64,000 nt of DNA from Lingula anatina (Eukaryota; Brachiopoda; Lingulata; Lingulida; Lingulidae): the NCBI RefSeq assembly GCF_001039355.2, contig NW_019775473.1:47627-111626 (forward strand), given 5' to 3'. The notes below the pieces were generated by a model that was given only the letters and a program-made list of their open reading frames with translations, did no database searches and was not told the origin of the DNA. Numbering within the stretch: the first letter of the stretch is position 1; every line of letters starts with the position of its first letter. Both the position numbers and the translations under genes were made by a program. Positions 1 through 12,700 of the stretch are shown here, piece by piece.

Positions 1-2249
1 CATTTTTTCCGATGGTTGACGAATGAAGACTTGGCATATACCAATTGGGATACTAATGAACCTACAAACTTTTTCGTTGTATGCATTTGTATATACTTTT
101 TGACATGTTTTATTTATTTGTTTGTTTATTTGTGGACTAAGTCTTTTATCCGATTTGTTTGTCTGTGATAATTTACCCTTGTCAAAGATGATTTTAAAAG
201 AAATGTATGTGCTTAATATGATTTTTCTCTGATGTTGGGTCATTTATGTATAATTTGCATCATGAAGACTTTATTTTAACAAATCTCTAATAGTCAGTTT
301 GATTATGAGGCGGGCGATTTACTATAATGCCATGTTTTAAATTCATGAGTTTTGATTTTGTATAGTCGCAGGGAGAAAACTGTGTCCAAGTTCAATCATC
401 CAGAGACAGTGCTGGGAAATGGGCAGATGACACGTGCTCTAAGCGATACGGCTATATTTGCCAAACATGGAAAGGTGAAGACCCTTTGTATTTATTTTTT
501 GGAGTATGGTATAATCTGGCGTGTAGTTGGATTCAGTGCTTCTTATATTTAAGTGTTTTATATTCAAATCTTTTAATGCGTGGAAAGTACAAGATGTTGA
601 TACAATTTATAGACAATATGTACTTTATCTCATCCAACCAGTGGCTCCATCGTGATTTTTCCTGGACTGGTGCAGTATACTTATCCCTAAGCTGCTTTTA
701 CGAACCTGTTGAAAAATATAAATATTTGAAATGTAGAATCAAATTAAATGTGTTGATTCGGTTGTAAACACGTGTTCCTTTCCCTGAATACGGTGTGCCA
801 AATTTTGAGCTTAAGAGTCAGAAAACAACACAGACCAAACCATACCCTAGAGTAGCAAGACGTTGGCTGCGATCTTTGGCTCATTCATGAAGAGGTTTAC
901 ATTTTATTATTATTTCGAACAGATCCCTCCATCAAAACACCATGGACTACGCAATCCACAGTTCGGGTAATTACTTGCCCTGAAGACTACTCCACCTTGG
1001 ACGGTCGCACGTGCTTTAAGCTGTACAATGATCCTAGACCGTGGCGACTGGCACATAGGGAGTGCACGACGGACAGGGCATATTTGGCATATGTTCCAGA
1101 CGCTGTCCAGAAGGCAGGCTTAATGACTTTTTTAATCCAAAGCGGAAAACTATCGGTGTGGTTGGGTTTGAAAGACATGGGACGAGTAAGATTTATGTGT
1201 ATATCTCTTTTTATATATTTATTTTTCGTTATAAAAACCATTACCTGTAATCACGTTTATCCGTGCAGCAAAACGTTTTGAGGGTTTTCTTGGCACCGAC
1301 CCTGCCATCCACATATCTTAATTGCCATACCATCTTAAAGTACAGTGTTCACGTAAATCGTTTTGGAGTAGTGATTTACACAGCTGTGGACAAATTCCGA
1401 AGAGTTTATCAGTCAGTGTCCTATTGATGGGTTGCCAATATATTTTACTGTAGCAACGTTTCAAGTGGGTGAATAACTGGCCCCTCCAATACACCAACTG
1501 GGACAAGAACGAACCCAGCGCGGGCGTCGTAGAGGCATGCGGAGTAATGGCGCCAGATGGCAAGTGGAAGAGTATTTTCTGCCAACGACATATGCCGTTT
1601 GTTTGCATGACATCATTATGTATGTACAATAGTACCATCACAGAACAGAACAGTTATTAGGCATGTGTAAACTCTTTTCGTGTAATGTCCATGCACTCAT
1701 CGTATGTAAGATAAATTAAAGCTTGGTTTAGTTTCTCAGCATAAACTGTTGTACAACAAGAACAAACTGTAATCCGCACATCACATGCATACGAAACTAC
1801 AGAACACCGGGACCATTGTCCATACTTTTATTCTGATTACAGATGAATTGCCATCTCCAACAGAGTCATTTGCGAGTTGGTGTCCTGAAAGTGGACTATG
1901 GAGAGAATACGACACGTCTTGTTTTTACTACGATACACAAGTCCGCCAAACTTGGGCACAGGCCAGCTTTGAATGTTTTAAACGAGGAGGCCACCTTGCG
2001 TCATTTAGCAATCAAGATGAAGTTGACTATATAATCGGTCTGTTGAGATATGAGAGCCGGCCTGAAGATCTGTGGATTGGTCTTGTGCGAAGATTTCAAA
2101 ATGGTTTGTTTGATTATATATATATATATAGCGAGTGTGGTGTATTTGAATATACAGTATATAGTACAATGTCCATAACACTTAATGTTTAACTAGGACT
2201 ATAACAAGCCAGGTACCTGCATGCGTTCGTGCATATGTGAAATAGAATG

Positions 2250-2287
<38 letters not shown>

Positions 2288-3169
2288 AGATTATCAAAAT
2301 TTCATTATAACCCTCATGTTTAGACACCTTCACCTGGTACGATGGTAAGACTGTTGGCTTTACTTACTGGTCGCCTGGGGAACCAACACACAAAGATGGA
2401 GAGCAAGCCTGCGCAGTTTTCCTGATAGAAAGTGGGCAGTGGAGAGCTACGAGTTGTACGGACAGAAACGGGTTCATATGTAAAGCTCCCGCTAGTAAGT
2501 CTGGCTACTGTTAATTAAATTTTACCACACAAATCACAAGTCAGGGTAAAATACCACGCTCGGATGGCTTCATTTACTGTGCACAGCTACGGGGTAGATA
2601 TTTGTAATGGCTTTAATACATGGTCAAACCTTATTTAAGAATAAAATCTCTTATGTCCAACTTAAGACCATTGAGAGATTACGTTTATAATAGTAACGCT
2701 ATGTTTCCAGATATTCCGGGAACTTCCCATGCCAGTGGAAAACCTTCGATAACTCCCGCCACAACTCATGAGAAGTCCTCTCAGGCGAAATCAGGAGGTA
2801 TAATAAGATATAACACACGTTTATTTAATTTGAAAATTTTTTGTCAATTATTATATGCAGCAATGAAGCATTTAACAATAATATAGCAATCAATATCTAA
2901 AACACGTCTCCATACAGAAAGCAGAACTAGCAACTGAGATATGTCCACATAAAAGTTTATTCATTTCACTTTTCATAATTGGATTACTTTTAACAGCATC
3001 TCCATCTTGAAATAATAAAAAAAAACAGCGACAAAACAATTCATACATAAATATATTTTTCATCGTTTTTAAAGGTGCTGCATCGCCTGTTCCAAACAGT
3101 TTCTTGTGGCTTATTCTGTGCATAACTACAGGGGTATATTATAACGTTGGGCATAGAAACACAGCGTAG
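1..3169 (+). CDS. C-type lectin domain receptor, 3' part (5' end outside window)
   Basis: Readable exons are 1-78 (partial), 372-474, 923-1185, 1454-1619, 1843-2103, 2324-2494 and 2711-2797, with a weak last exon at 3075-3169. Phases match throughout. They encode the end of one C-type lectin domain (CTLD), two complete CTLDs and a Ser/Thr-rich stalk. CTLD signatures are visible: WLGL and WIGL cores, YTNWD, paired cysteines, FIC/YIC ends. Such domains bind sugars or proteins outside the cell. The canonical mannose-type EPN triplet is absent: the three loops read EPT, EPS and EPT, so Ca2+-dependent mannose binding is doubtful. The gene faces the five-CTLD gene at 3758-15927 and resembles its last three domains. 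The proposed last exon adds about 31 residues with a short hydrophobic stretch (FLWLILCITTGVYY) and a stop at 3167-3169. No clear membrane span is seen, so membrane attachment or secretion is unresolved. The domain assignment is firm; the C-terminus is not. Confidence 0.75.
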
Positions 3170-3297
3170 TGCTCACAGAGAAATGCAACATAAACGGGGC
3201 ATTATAACAATTAAGTTTTCCGCATTCCGATTCATCTGTTTGCCCCAATTGTGGCTAAAGCATATTTATAGAATTAATACCAATTTAGTTGTATTCA

Positions 3298-3340
<43 letters not shown>

Positions 3341-3757
3341 CGGTGATTTTCAAACTTAATGCTTTTTTTTTTTTTTTTGAGACATTACTAGACTAATTAT
3401 GAACAGAAGCATACTATTAACGTTACTGACGTCAAGATGGATACAAATATAAAACTAACGGCCCTTATTACATTCAATATATACATACTAACCATCAGGG
3501 ATCTGAACTGCTTTCAGTCAGATAATGGTATGAAGATGCGAATTTGAAAATAAAATCTTTGATCATATGCAACTGAACTGTATTCTGTGTACCATAGATA
3601 CTGTTTTTCAGGCAAATTACTGTACATAAACGTGAAGAAATGACCGAAACACCTGGTACATGGAAGAGAATAGTAAAATATACATGCATTACACGAGCAT
3701 ATTATACAACAATAAATATATAGTATCACAAAAAGTAAAGATGAGTCTTGTTTCTGT

Positions 3758-6700
3758 CTACACACTCTGTTCCTTGTTTGCGTCTTCTGGGTCGCCCAGA
3801 CAAACAGTGTCCTCCTTAGGTTTGAAGAATATCATGGCCTCAGTGGTGCCCCGACGTTGCATGTATGCCAGAACTCCAATGAGGCCGATTAGAATTCCAA
3901 TGATGAGTCCCATGACGACCAACCCTCCAATATACCCGGCTATCAGTCCATTATCTATAAAGAAAGGATGAGACAACACTGGTATTATTCAAATGGTCTT
4001 AAAAATATGTGTTGCTAAGAATAAAATAAGAAATTAATGGAGCGTTTTCATTTGACCCAAAATGGGCTATTTTCTTTTCTCTTCTTCTTCTTTTTTGTTT
4101 TTTTTTTTTTTTTTTCATTTATTTTCTTTCATCTTCTTCTAATCTTCATCGTCTTATTATTAATATTATGGACGTCTCTGGACCACCATTTAAGTAAGTC
4201 TTTGGAACCATGTGCACCTTAGCGCATTAAATAATCAAGGTGGAACTATACCTGAAGTTTGATCGCTAGCATATGACCCTCTAATTGGTATAGGGCGTGG
4301 GGTTCCTCTGCCCTTGGACCGTGTAGAACGTGCTGCCGTAGATGTTGTAGAACTTGCTGTTGTTGATGACATTAGTCGAGGCCACAATGTCGGAAGTGCG
4401 GACGTTGTGGTGTAAGGCACTAAAATTATTGTAATATATATCATTATATCATTGTTTACTGGAGAAGGGAAAACGGTCCTGTATTTTTCTAAAGCGATAT
4501 ATTTTGCACCATCACTGTCAGTTCATTGTTGTTCGGACTTTCTAGATTTCTGATGACAAGTATTGAAATATGCGCTCAAATACATGTAGACGGAATATTT
4601 CACGCTTTTTGTTACCTATATCAAGGAGTTGTGTGCAAGACGAGTTGCAACGGCGTCGCTAATCACACTCTCTTTTGCCTGAGGTTTGCATAGAACATCG
4701 ACATTTTTATTTATTATTTTTGTACATTAAACAAATGTTAAGTTACGAAGCTCATTTCAACAATCGGATTTTTGATAAATAAATTATTCGTGTCAAAGAT
4801 ATCTGATAAAAAGTACCGTCTATTGGGTCCGATTTGCGCAACAAAAACTACCGTATGCTGTCTGTTAGGAATGTTGAAGTATTCTAGCACACCGACATAA
4901 ATAAAATGTTAAGAAAAAAGAAAGAAAAAAAGAAAAAACAAATGTACCCACCTTTGGCCACTTTACATATATACCCTTTTATATAAGAACACCTTGAGGT
5001 AGACCAACCCCCGTTCCCAGGGTGAAACGAAGTGCACTCCTTGTAATTCTCCATGGCCGGTTCACCGGAGTCCCAGTTCATGTAGTTCACAACGGTGTTA
5101 TCATACCAGCCAAATGAATCTGGAATTCCAAGGAAATGGCCTGTTAAGACAAGAATCATTTTACGTCGAAAGTCGGTCCACTAACGGCACTCGTTAACTA
5201 GGGATTTTTTAAAACATTTCTTCCCCTCCAAGGTGCGATGCACTTCCCAGTTGTTCTGGTAGGCTTTTGTTGAAACAGCCCTAATTCCGGTCGAAACGCG
5301 TCTTAAATGTGAGGAACGACATTAAACGTTATAACATTCCCTCCAACTGCTCTGAACTTTTTTCCGGACCTAGCTCAGTTTACCTCCTAATTTCCGCACC
5401 AAACCAATCCACAAGTTTCTTTCTTGTATGCGCTCTTGCCGTAGTGTTTTCACAAGAAAGTCGTTCTCCTCTTGGCTGGTGATAGCTGCCAGAGTAGCCC
5501 CTAATGAATTAATGATAAATTCTTATATATATATATAAACGACTATTTGATTAAACACCTCCTGACGATCGAACATACCGTATGGGTATGTCCGTGAAAG
5601 CCAGAGTTGACGTTTAGACATGACTCGGTGTCATTTATTTATTTATGTTTGAAATTGTGTATAAATGCTCCGCATATTTGAGCTCTCTAATACCGTACAT
5701 ATATATATTGGCAACTTACTACTTTAAATGTGAAAAAATCGACTATACTTTAATCATCTAACAGAAAAGTCACAAAGTGAGTAAGATATAAAATATATTA
5801 TGATTTCAATATACATGCATTTAAAATAAAATGTTAAGATACCTCTCTTGTAGCATTCAAAGTTTGCGTCTGGCCAACTGACATAAGCCTCCTTTAAGAG
5901 GTAGCAGTTGGAGCCAAACGGGAACCATGATGTCTCATCCGGGCACTTTCCTGGGGGATCGGCTAGCGTGGTAGGCGGTACGGCTGAAAATAGCTTAGGA
6001 ACTTCAATGCCATTTTCCAAATGATATTTTTCAACACTTTCAGACTGACTGTCTTTTGTCGGAATATGTCTTTTAGGGCAATTTTCCACTGTCTGCCTTG
6101 GAACAACTTTTAAGATTAATTAAATTTTATATTTATGAATCCTAATAACCGAGCAATAAACATCATCATAACCAGGAAGAACTTGTAGAGAAATTCCTTT
6201 GCCTTTCATAAAAAGTTCTTTGAATTTTGTCTTCAATAAAACAAATGCTTCAAAGATGACATCCTACCTGATGTTTTCTTGCACATTCCTCTGAATGTAG
6301 TATTGCATGTAAAATCATACCAGCGGCCGTTCGGCAAGAGGGCGACACACCCCTCCGTGCCTGCTCGTAAGGGTTCCCCACGCGCCCATAGGGCAAAATC
6401 CACGGGCCAACCGTCTACCCATTTATATGTAAGCTAGGTATTTGAAATAATGAAAAATATAGTAGAGGTGGCAACATTAGTATTTGTTTTTCAGTTTAAA
6501 AGATAATACAGGGAAGTATTATATGTTTCTTCATATACCATTGTATTATAATTGCTTAAATGCATTTCAGTACCAATAGATCTATTTTAAATTAAAATTT
6601 AAGCAAGTATTATTAATATAGATACCATATTACTCTGAAGACATTTCACTTTGTGTACTTAGCCCACATATTAATTGCTTTTAACAGAGAGATGGTTAAG

Positions 6701-9700
6701 TAAAAACATACGAGTATTTGAATATTTCTCTGGACCGTCGATGGCGACCGAATGGTATTGAGAAAATATAAGGATGAGAACTGAAGTAAAACGCCCAATC
6801 AAAAATGTGTTAGCATTTTTTTAAAAAAATTCATCTTACCTGTTTTCTGTAGAGCCCAAGCCATAGCGGCCAAGGTGTTTCCCTGTGGGCTTTGAGTGTA
6901 ACAAAAGCCTGTTCAAAACTATCAAGTATCGACACCAGCGTGTCTTGCTGTCTCTCACAATACTGTTTTGCTTCTTCCCACGTGGAAACCGTAGTTATCT
7001 GGTAGCAGGCGTCTCTGAACGATTCATAGCCACTGGGGCACGAGGAAGTTGTTTGTGTCGTAGTTTGGGTGGAGAGGGACGAATCTGAGATTGAAGAAAA
7101 TATGAAAAGTATTTCAAAAGGGACAATTGTATTGCGTCTGATATTGTATGGCAAAGAAGTCGACTGTGTATGTTCTGCATAACAATCTTTGTAATTTAAC
7201 TCTTTATTTTAACTTAATTAAATGACCCCGATTAATTTAAATATGAAAGCATGTAAGCCGTTGGATTAAGTTTGTTTTCAATGAGTCGCCATTTAATTTT
7301 TTGCAAGAGTCATATATCAATTAACTTTGCACCATCCATCTGTAAAGCAAACGCGGATATCCCAAAGTCGATAAATCCAAGGTAACGATAAACAGGCCCG
7401 TAACCAGCAATTTCAAAAGGGGGGTTCTTATTCGGAAAAATGTGGACCTTTTCCCATGAAAACTTCATGTACCTAGATCAAATTTTATCCAGAAAGGACC
7501 TTTTTCTAGCAAAAGGGGCGGTTCTTTCTAACCCCCCGAACCCCCCNNNNNNNNNNNNNNNNNNNNNNNNNNNNNNNNNNNNNNNNNNNNNNNNNNNNNN
7601 NNNNNNNNNNNNNNNNNNNNNNNNNNNNNNNNAACCCCCCCCCCCCCCCCCCCTGGCTACGGGCCTGATAAATTCTACTTTCAGTTAATAATTACGCAAA
7701 CGGACTAGACCTGAATTTCTGCCCAGGTTTTTTCTATGTACGATTTTATTATATGAGCGGGCTGGTTATACCACAACCACAACCACAACTAGAAGTGCAG
7801 GTACATATACCTCTCCAAGTCTGGCAGATGTAACCCATTCGTAGCTTGCATTTCTCATCGCGCCATCTCCCAGCACCTGTTCCACTTGAAACAACGCTGG
7901 TGCAGTCCGCCTGGAGAGAACAGGAAAAAAATGGAATTGCCAGTCTACAGAAGAAGGACAACATGGCGAACAGTTCAGCATGAGGCTAATTTGTCCGGGT
8001 CTCGGGTTATACCACGGCAATAAACGAAAAAATAATTTAGCAGACGGTTTTCATGTCTGACTTGGGGTCTGTCATTTGAAGTTTTGGTTTAAGAGTAAGT
8101 ATGTTTTGTAATCTCATGTTATCCTTGTCTAATCTAAACGACGTAATTTATATTATAACACAAACCATATTACCTTACTTGCAAATAATGAAGGCGCGTA
8201 TGTGCTTTCACTTGCTGTGAAAATGCAGGTAGCTATTGGATTTTACATGCAAACGCAGTGTACTTGTTCGTCTTATGAGATCATCAGGACCTAGGCTTCA
8301 CTTGCCTATATACACCTGATATATTATATTATATTATATTATATTATATTATATTATATTATATTATGGCGGCATGGAAGATTTACCTTATCGTCTCCGC
8401 TAGAGGCCCCATTTGGTTCCCCGTGGTCCCAAGATACGAAGTCCACGTGCGAGTTGTCCACCCACTGAAAATGCCGTAAGATTTTGTTGAGACCGATCCA
8501 AAAGTTGACAGTTTTCCCCGTCATGAGTGTCGTCACAAATGCTGTAATTAAGAAAACGGCATGTGAGGAAATTCCTATTTTAATCTGTTCGCTCTCCGTA
8601 AACGTGTCCTTCTCGTTGGTTTGGCCAAGTGCTTTTGAACGTTTTTTTTTTTTTTTAGTCACGGGGTAGTGATATTATAACCCTAACACGTTTGTTACTT
8701 AGCCAAAAAGTACACGCGTTTCCTAAAGTGTATGCCATTTTACTCATTCGAAGGGGAAATTTTCTTAACTGTACCATTGTAAATGGTTGGGGAAATCTTA
8801 GATGTCGTGTCATTATTATTCACAGAAGATAAACAACTCGGTCCAATTCCTCAACCGGTAAATTTATCATGAAATGAAGTTACCTAATGCCCTCTACCAC
8901 ATGGTTTATATTGAAATGAATATACCTTCTTCGATATGGTTGGTAATACTGGCAAGTGTGTACTTTTTGTTCAGCGCAGAACACTCATCAACTGCTTCTG
9001 TCCAATTCTTCAAGCTTCTTGGATCTGATCTATCACCAAATGCTTTATAACATCTGTTTCCTAGAGAATAATGAAAGAAGATGATGTCTTTTTAACAAAC
9101 AACAACCAATGCTTTATTTATGGGAACATACATTCGAAATATGTATCAGTGATGTTTCATTCCATTTTTGTTTAGACCACGGTGGAAGTGAAGAACAAAA
9201 GATTCAGACGTGGTGTAACTCGCATAACCGCACATCTCGCATGAATGCGTTATAACCCGCTAATGGACCCGTGGTCTAAATAAGATAGATCCCTCGTCAG
9301 CGAGGGTTATGTGACATCCACTCGTGTATGCCACATAACCCTCGCTGACTCGGGGTCTATCTATTACCTAACTGCGACAATACTTTCTTTATGGGCTTAG
9401 CACTTGGTTTGAAGTCGTGGGCCAACATCATGTCACATCTGAGCACGTTTTTGTGCTCATGAACACATGGGAAACGAGTCTCTTAATTAGGCTATCTAAT
9501 TTTCAGCCATTGCGCCTTCCCATAAAGGGGTAAAAGCACAAGCCGAGACGAGCACAGGTTTGTAATAGATAGACCCCGAGTCAGCGAGGGTTATGTGGCA
9601 TACACGAGTGCGTAGCACGAGTGGATGTCACATAACCCTCGCTGACGAGGGATGTATCTTATTTAGACCACGGGTCCATCAGAGGGTTATAACGCATTCA

Positions 9701-12700
9701 TGCGAGACGTGCGGTTATGCGAGTTACACCACGTCTGAGTCTTTTGTTCTTCACTTCCACCGTGATCTAAGTTTTATAAACACTTTACCAAGAATGTAAT
9801 ACATTCATGATTATCTGACAAATGCCATAGACTCGTACAACTCTGGTGGGGAGGACAGTAAATATATGCTCTTCTCAACCTTGTTTGATATGTTTGATCC
9901 ACCTGACGATGCCAAGTATTCCAATGTGTTCGAGTTATTTCAGTGCAAGGTCATACGGTAGAAACTATACATCTAAATGGTAGCAATCTTAGCGGGTAAT
10001 AGTCCCGTGTTGCATAACACTCTAAATGTCAGGGCACATCATCCACAGCTAGCTTTATCAACGGAAACGTGAAGTATATGTACTGACCTACTCCCTGGAA
10101 TCCGGGTGGACATCCGCCTTGAATGGTCGGTGTTGGGGACGGAGTCACCGTTGTCCTGCTGTCCCGATGCTTTTTGCAGATGAAATTTACCCGTTCGCCA
10201 CAGTTGTCGTCATTCCAATGTCCTGTATTCATAAATGTTAGTAGCTTTCACATAATATAATTTGAACATTGCCCAACGTTGAACTAAGGTAATTTGTCAG
10301 CTCCAAAGCTAGACTTGTAAAATGCTTAAGGATTATTGATTGTCGGTCAGGATGCGCAATTTCCTCGTATATGGAAGTCACCTCGCTGTCTTTTTACAGC
10401 GTTCGCCAAAAGTTCGACAACCAAAATTGACTTGCGTCTCTTTGTCGACAAACAAGGGCTATCTACTGTACTTACTATACTACTGTGTGTGATATATACC
10501 TTTTATGCGTAGTCATTACATTTTTCAAATGCAGAAATCACCTCGAATTGTTTTTAGGTACACTTATCAAAACAGATTAATGAGGATTCGAGGATGAATA
10601 CTTAAGGATAAAAAATTTGTGAAGTGGAAGGTAGCTCAACAAAAATAGAGGTCTCTTCTAAATAAAAAACGAGTTAAATAAAAATTCCTGGAAATCAAGA
10701 CCAGCATGTACCTGAGTCAGTGACGATGTCGACACATTTCTGGCCTCCGTTGTAGTCGTTGGGTTCATCAGGTCCCCATGCTATGAAATCAGTGACAGTT
10801 CCATCTGACCATCTGAGGAAAGATTCATTAATATTTCATAAAATAGCTGGTCGTTTACTGAATTAAATAATAAAATTAAATTAAAGTCAAAGGCATGAAT
10901 TGTTTTGGGCGTCCGTGATCAATCAGAATTGAACGCCATGCAAATTATAAATATTACACCGGCTAAATCTCTACTTCTTTACGCATTCAAGAATTGATAC
11001 TTACGGAAAGGAAAAATAATAACCTATCTGTAAAGTACAATAACAATACATTGTACGTTTTTATTCAAGTTGATGAAATCTATGTTTGAAGGCATAACAT
11101 AGTTATGCATACAAACATGCAAACGGAATAAAAAATGAAGAAGCAACCGTGTATGTTATACATAAGAATATTGTAAGTCAGATTTGGTGGTTTATAAATA
11201 AATAAAAAGACAGACATCTGATTTACGAATGCGCATTGAAATATGAATCTTACTTGTAGCTTTCCAAGTCCAGTTCGTTTAAGCCTATCCAGTATTTGTA
11301 GACACTGGTCTTTCCAATCTGGATAGAGGTATAATAGAAATGGTTTATATGTAGCAAGAAAATAGTATTCAAATGGCCTATAGTTGTTTATCCTACAGCC
11401 AATTCCCCACTCTTTTTGCAAGAAAAAATGAGGAAAAGAAAAGTATGATGTAAGCCAAGCAATGCCAGTTTGAAAGCAATAAATTAAAAAAATACGAATC
11501 TTGGTTTTACCGAATATGTTGAAGTAAAGTATCCTATACCCTTATAAAACCAGTACATAGATACTCTTCAACGGGCACATTTTAATGACGTCATTAATTT
11601 TACTAAATGAACAGGACTTCTTTCCAACCACGAATTCTGATAGGAACAGGGAATGGATAGGAAAAAAAACACAGAAAGAATTCAAAGATTTAAAAGGAAA
11701 AGAAAATCACCAAACCTGCTGCACTAAAAAGTTGCTCTCATTAGTGTTATGTATGCTGACCAGGTCCCCCGCGTTCTGCATACAGTACTCTCTGGCCTCG
11801 TACCAAGACTTCGTGGCATCCACGCCGTATTTGGGGCTGAGGAAATAGCAGTACTCTCCATAGGAGTGCCAGGTTGGATCACAGTGTGGATCTAAACGAT
11901 AAACACTTATAATGAAAATCATATATACATATACCGGACCTTTATGGCGGGAACACCGGATCATAAGAAAATCTCAACGGATCTAAAAACACCCGGTCAT
12001 TATAGTAAAACGCGGGCTTTTAATTTAAAACAACAGATCGTAACTTAAAACAACAGATCCTAGCGATACGTACTGCAGTTCAAAAATGAAAAAAAATATC
12101 GTACATCTTATGCGTTAACACAAAGGGACCCAATTTGTCAAAAGAATCTCCTGTTAGTTTCCATTTGATTGCCTTGCCAAAAGCAAGACCGCTTATTTAT
12201 TTCAGTTTTTTCAACAGTAGAGTATTAGATGCATATGAAAATCGCAAATCCATCATCTTTTGCGAAATATCAATAGGACCAAGTGAATAAAATATAGTTC
12301 CAACATGTCCATAGTATGCGACTGGCCTGTTTGGCAATAACTTCTACAGACAATGCACGGTAAAATGCCAAAGCATTGACATATAACTTACTTGGTGTAG
12401 GTGACACTGTGCGTGCAGTTGACAACAGGGGATCGCCTGAAGCAATTACATAATAAATGAGATGAGAAAATGCTACTGGACAACGAAAGGTGCTTATTAA
12501 GGGTGCCCAGGTCTCACATGGGACGATTTTAAGTTTTCTAGATACCTAACAAGCTGTGCCTAGAAATAAAAAATGAAATGTTGATGGGGCAATGGGCATC
12601 TTTTTGTTCAAAAATCTTTTAAGAGAGAGGGATTTATCACGAGACCAAAGTAAAATTTTACATTGAAGTACAACGATGAAAGTAAACATTTCCTTTCAGT

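Noticed and set aside
3301-3340. TA repeat considered as a feature of the lectin gene end
   Set aside because: It is an ordinary microsatellite beyond the likely stop at 3169 with no further structure.
7440-7688. 82-codon frame across the N run
   Set aside because: It is a product of the MITE copy and the gap; the middle is undetermined sequence.
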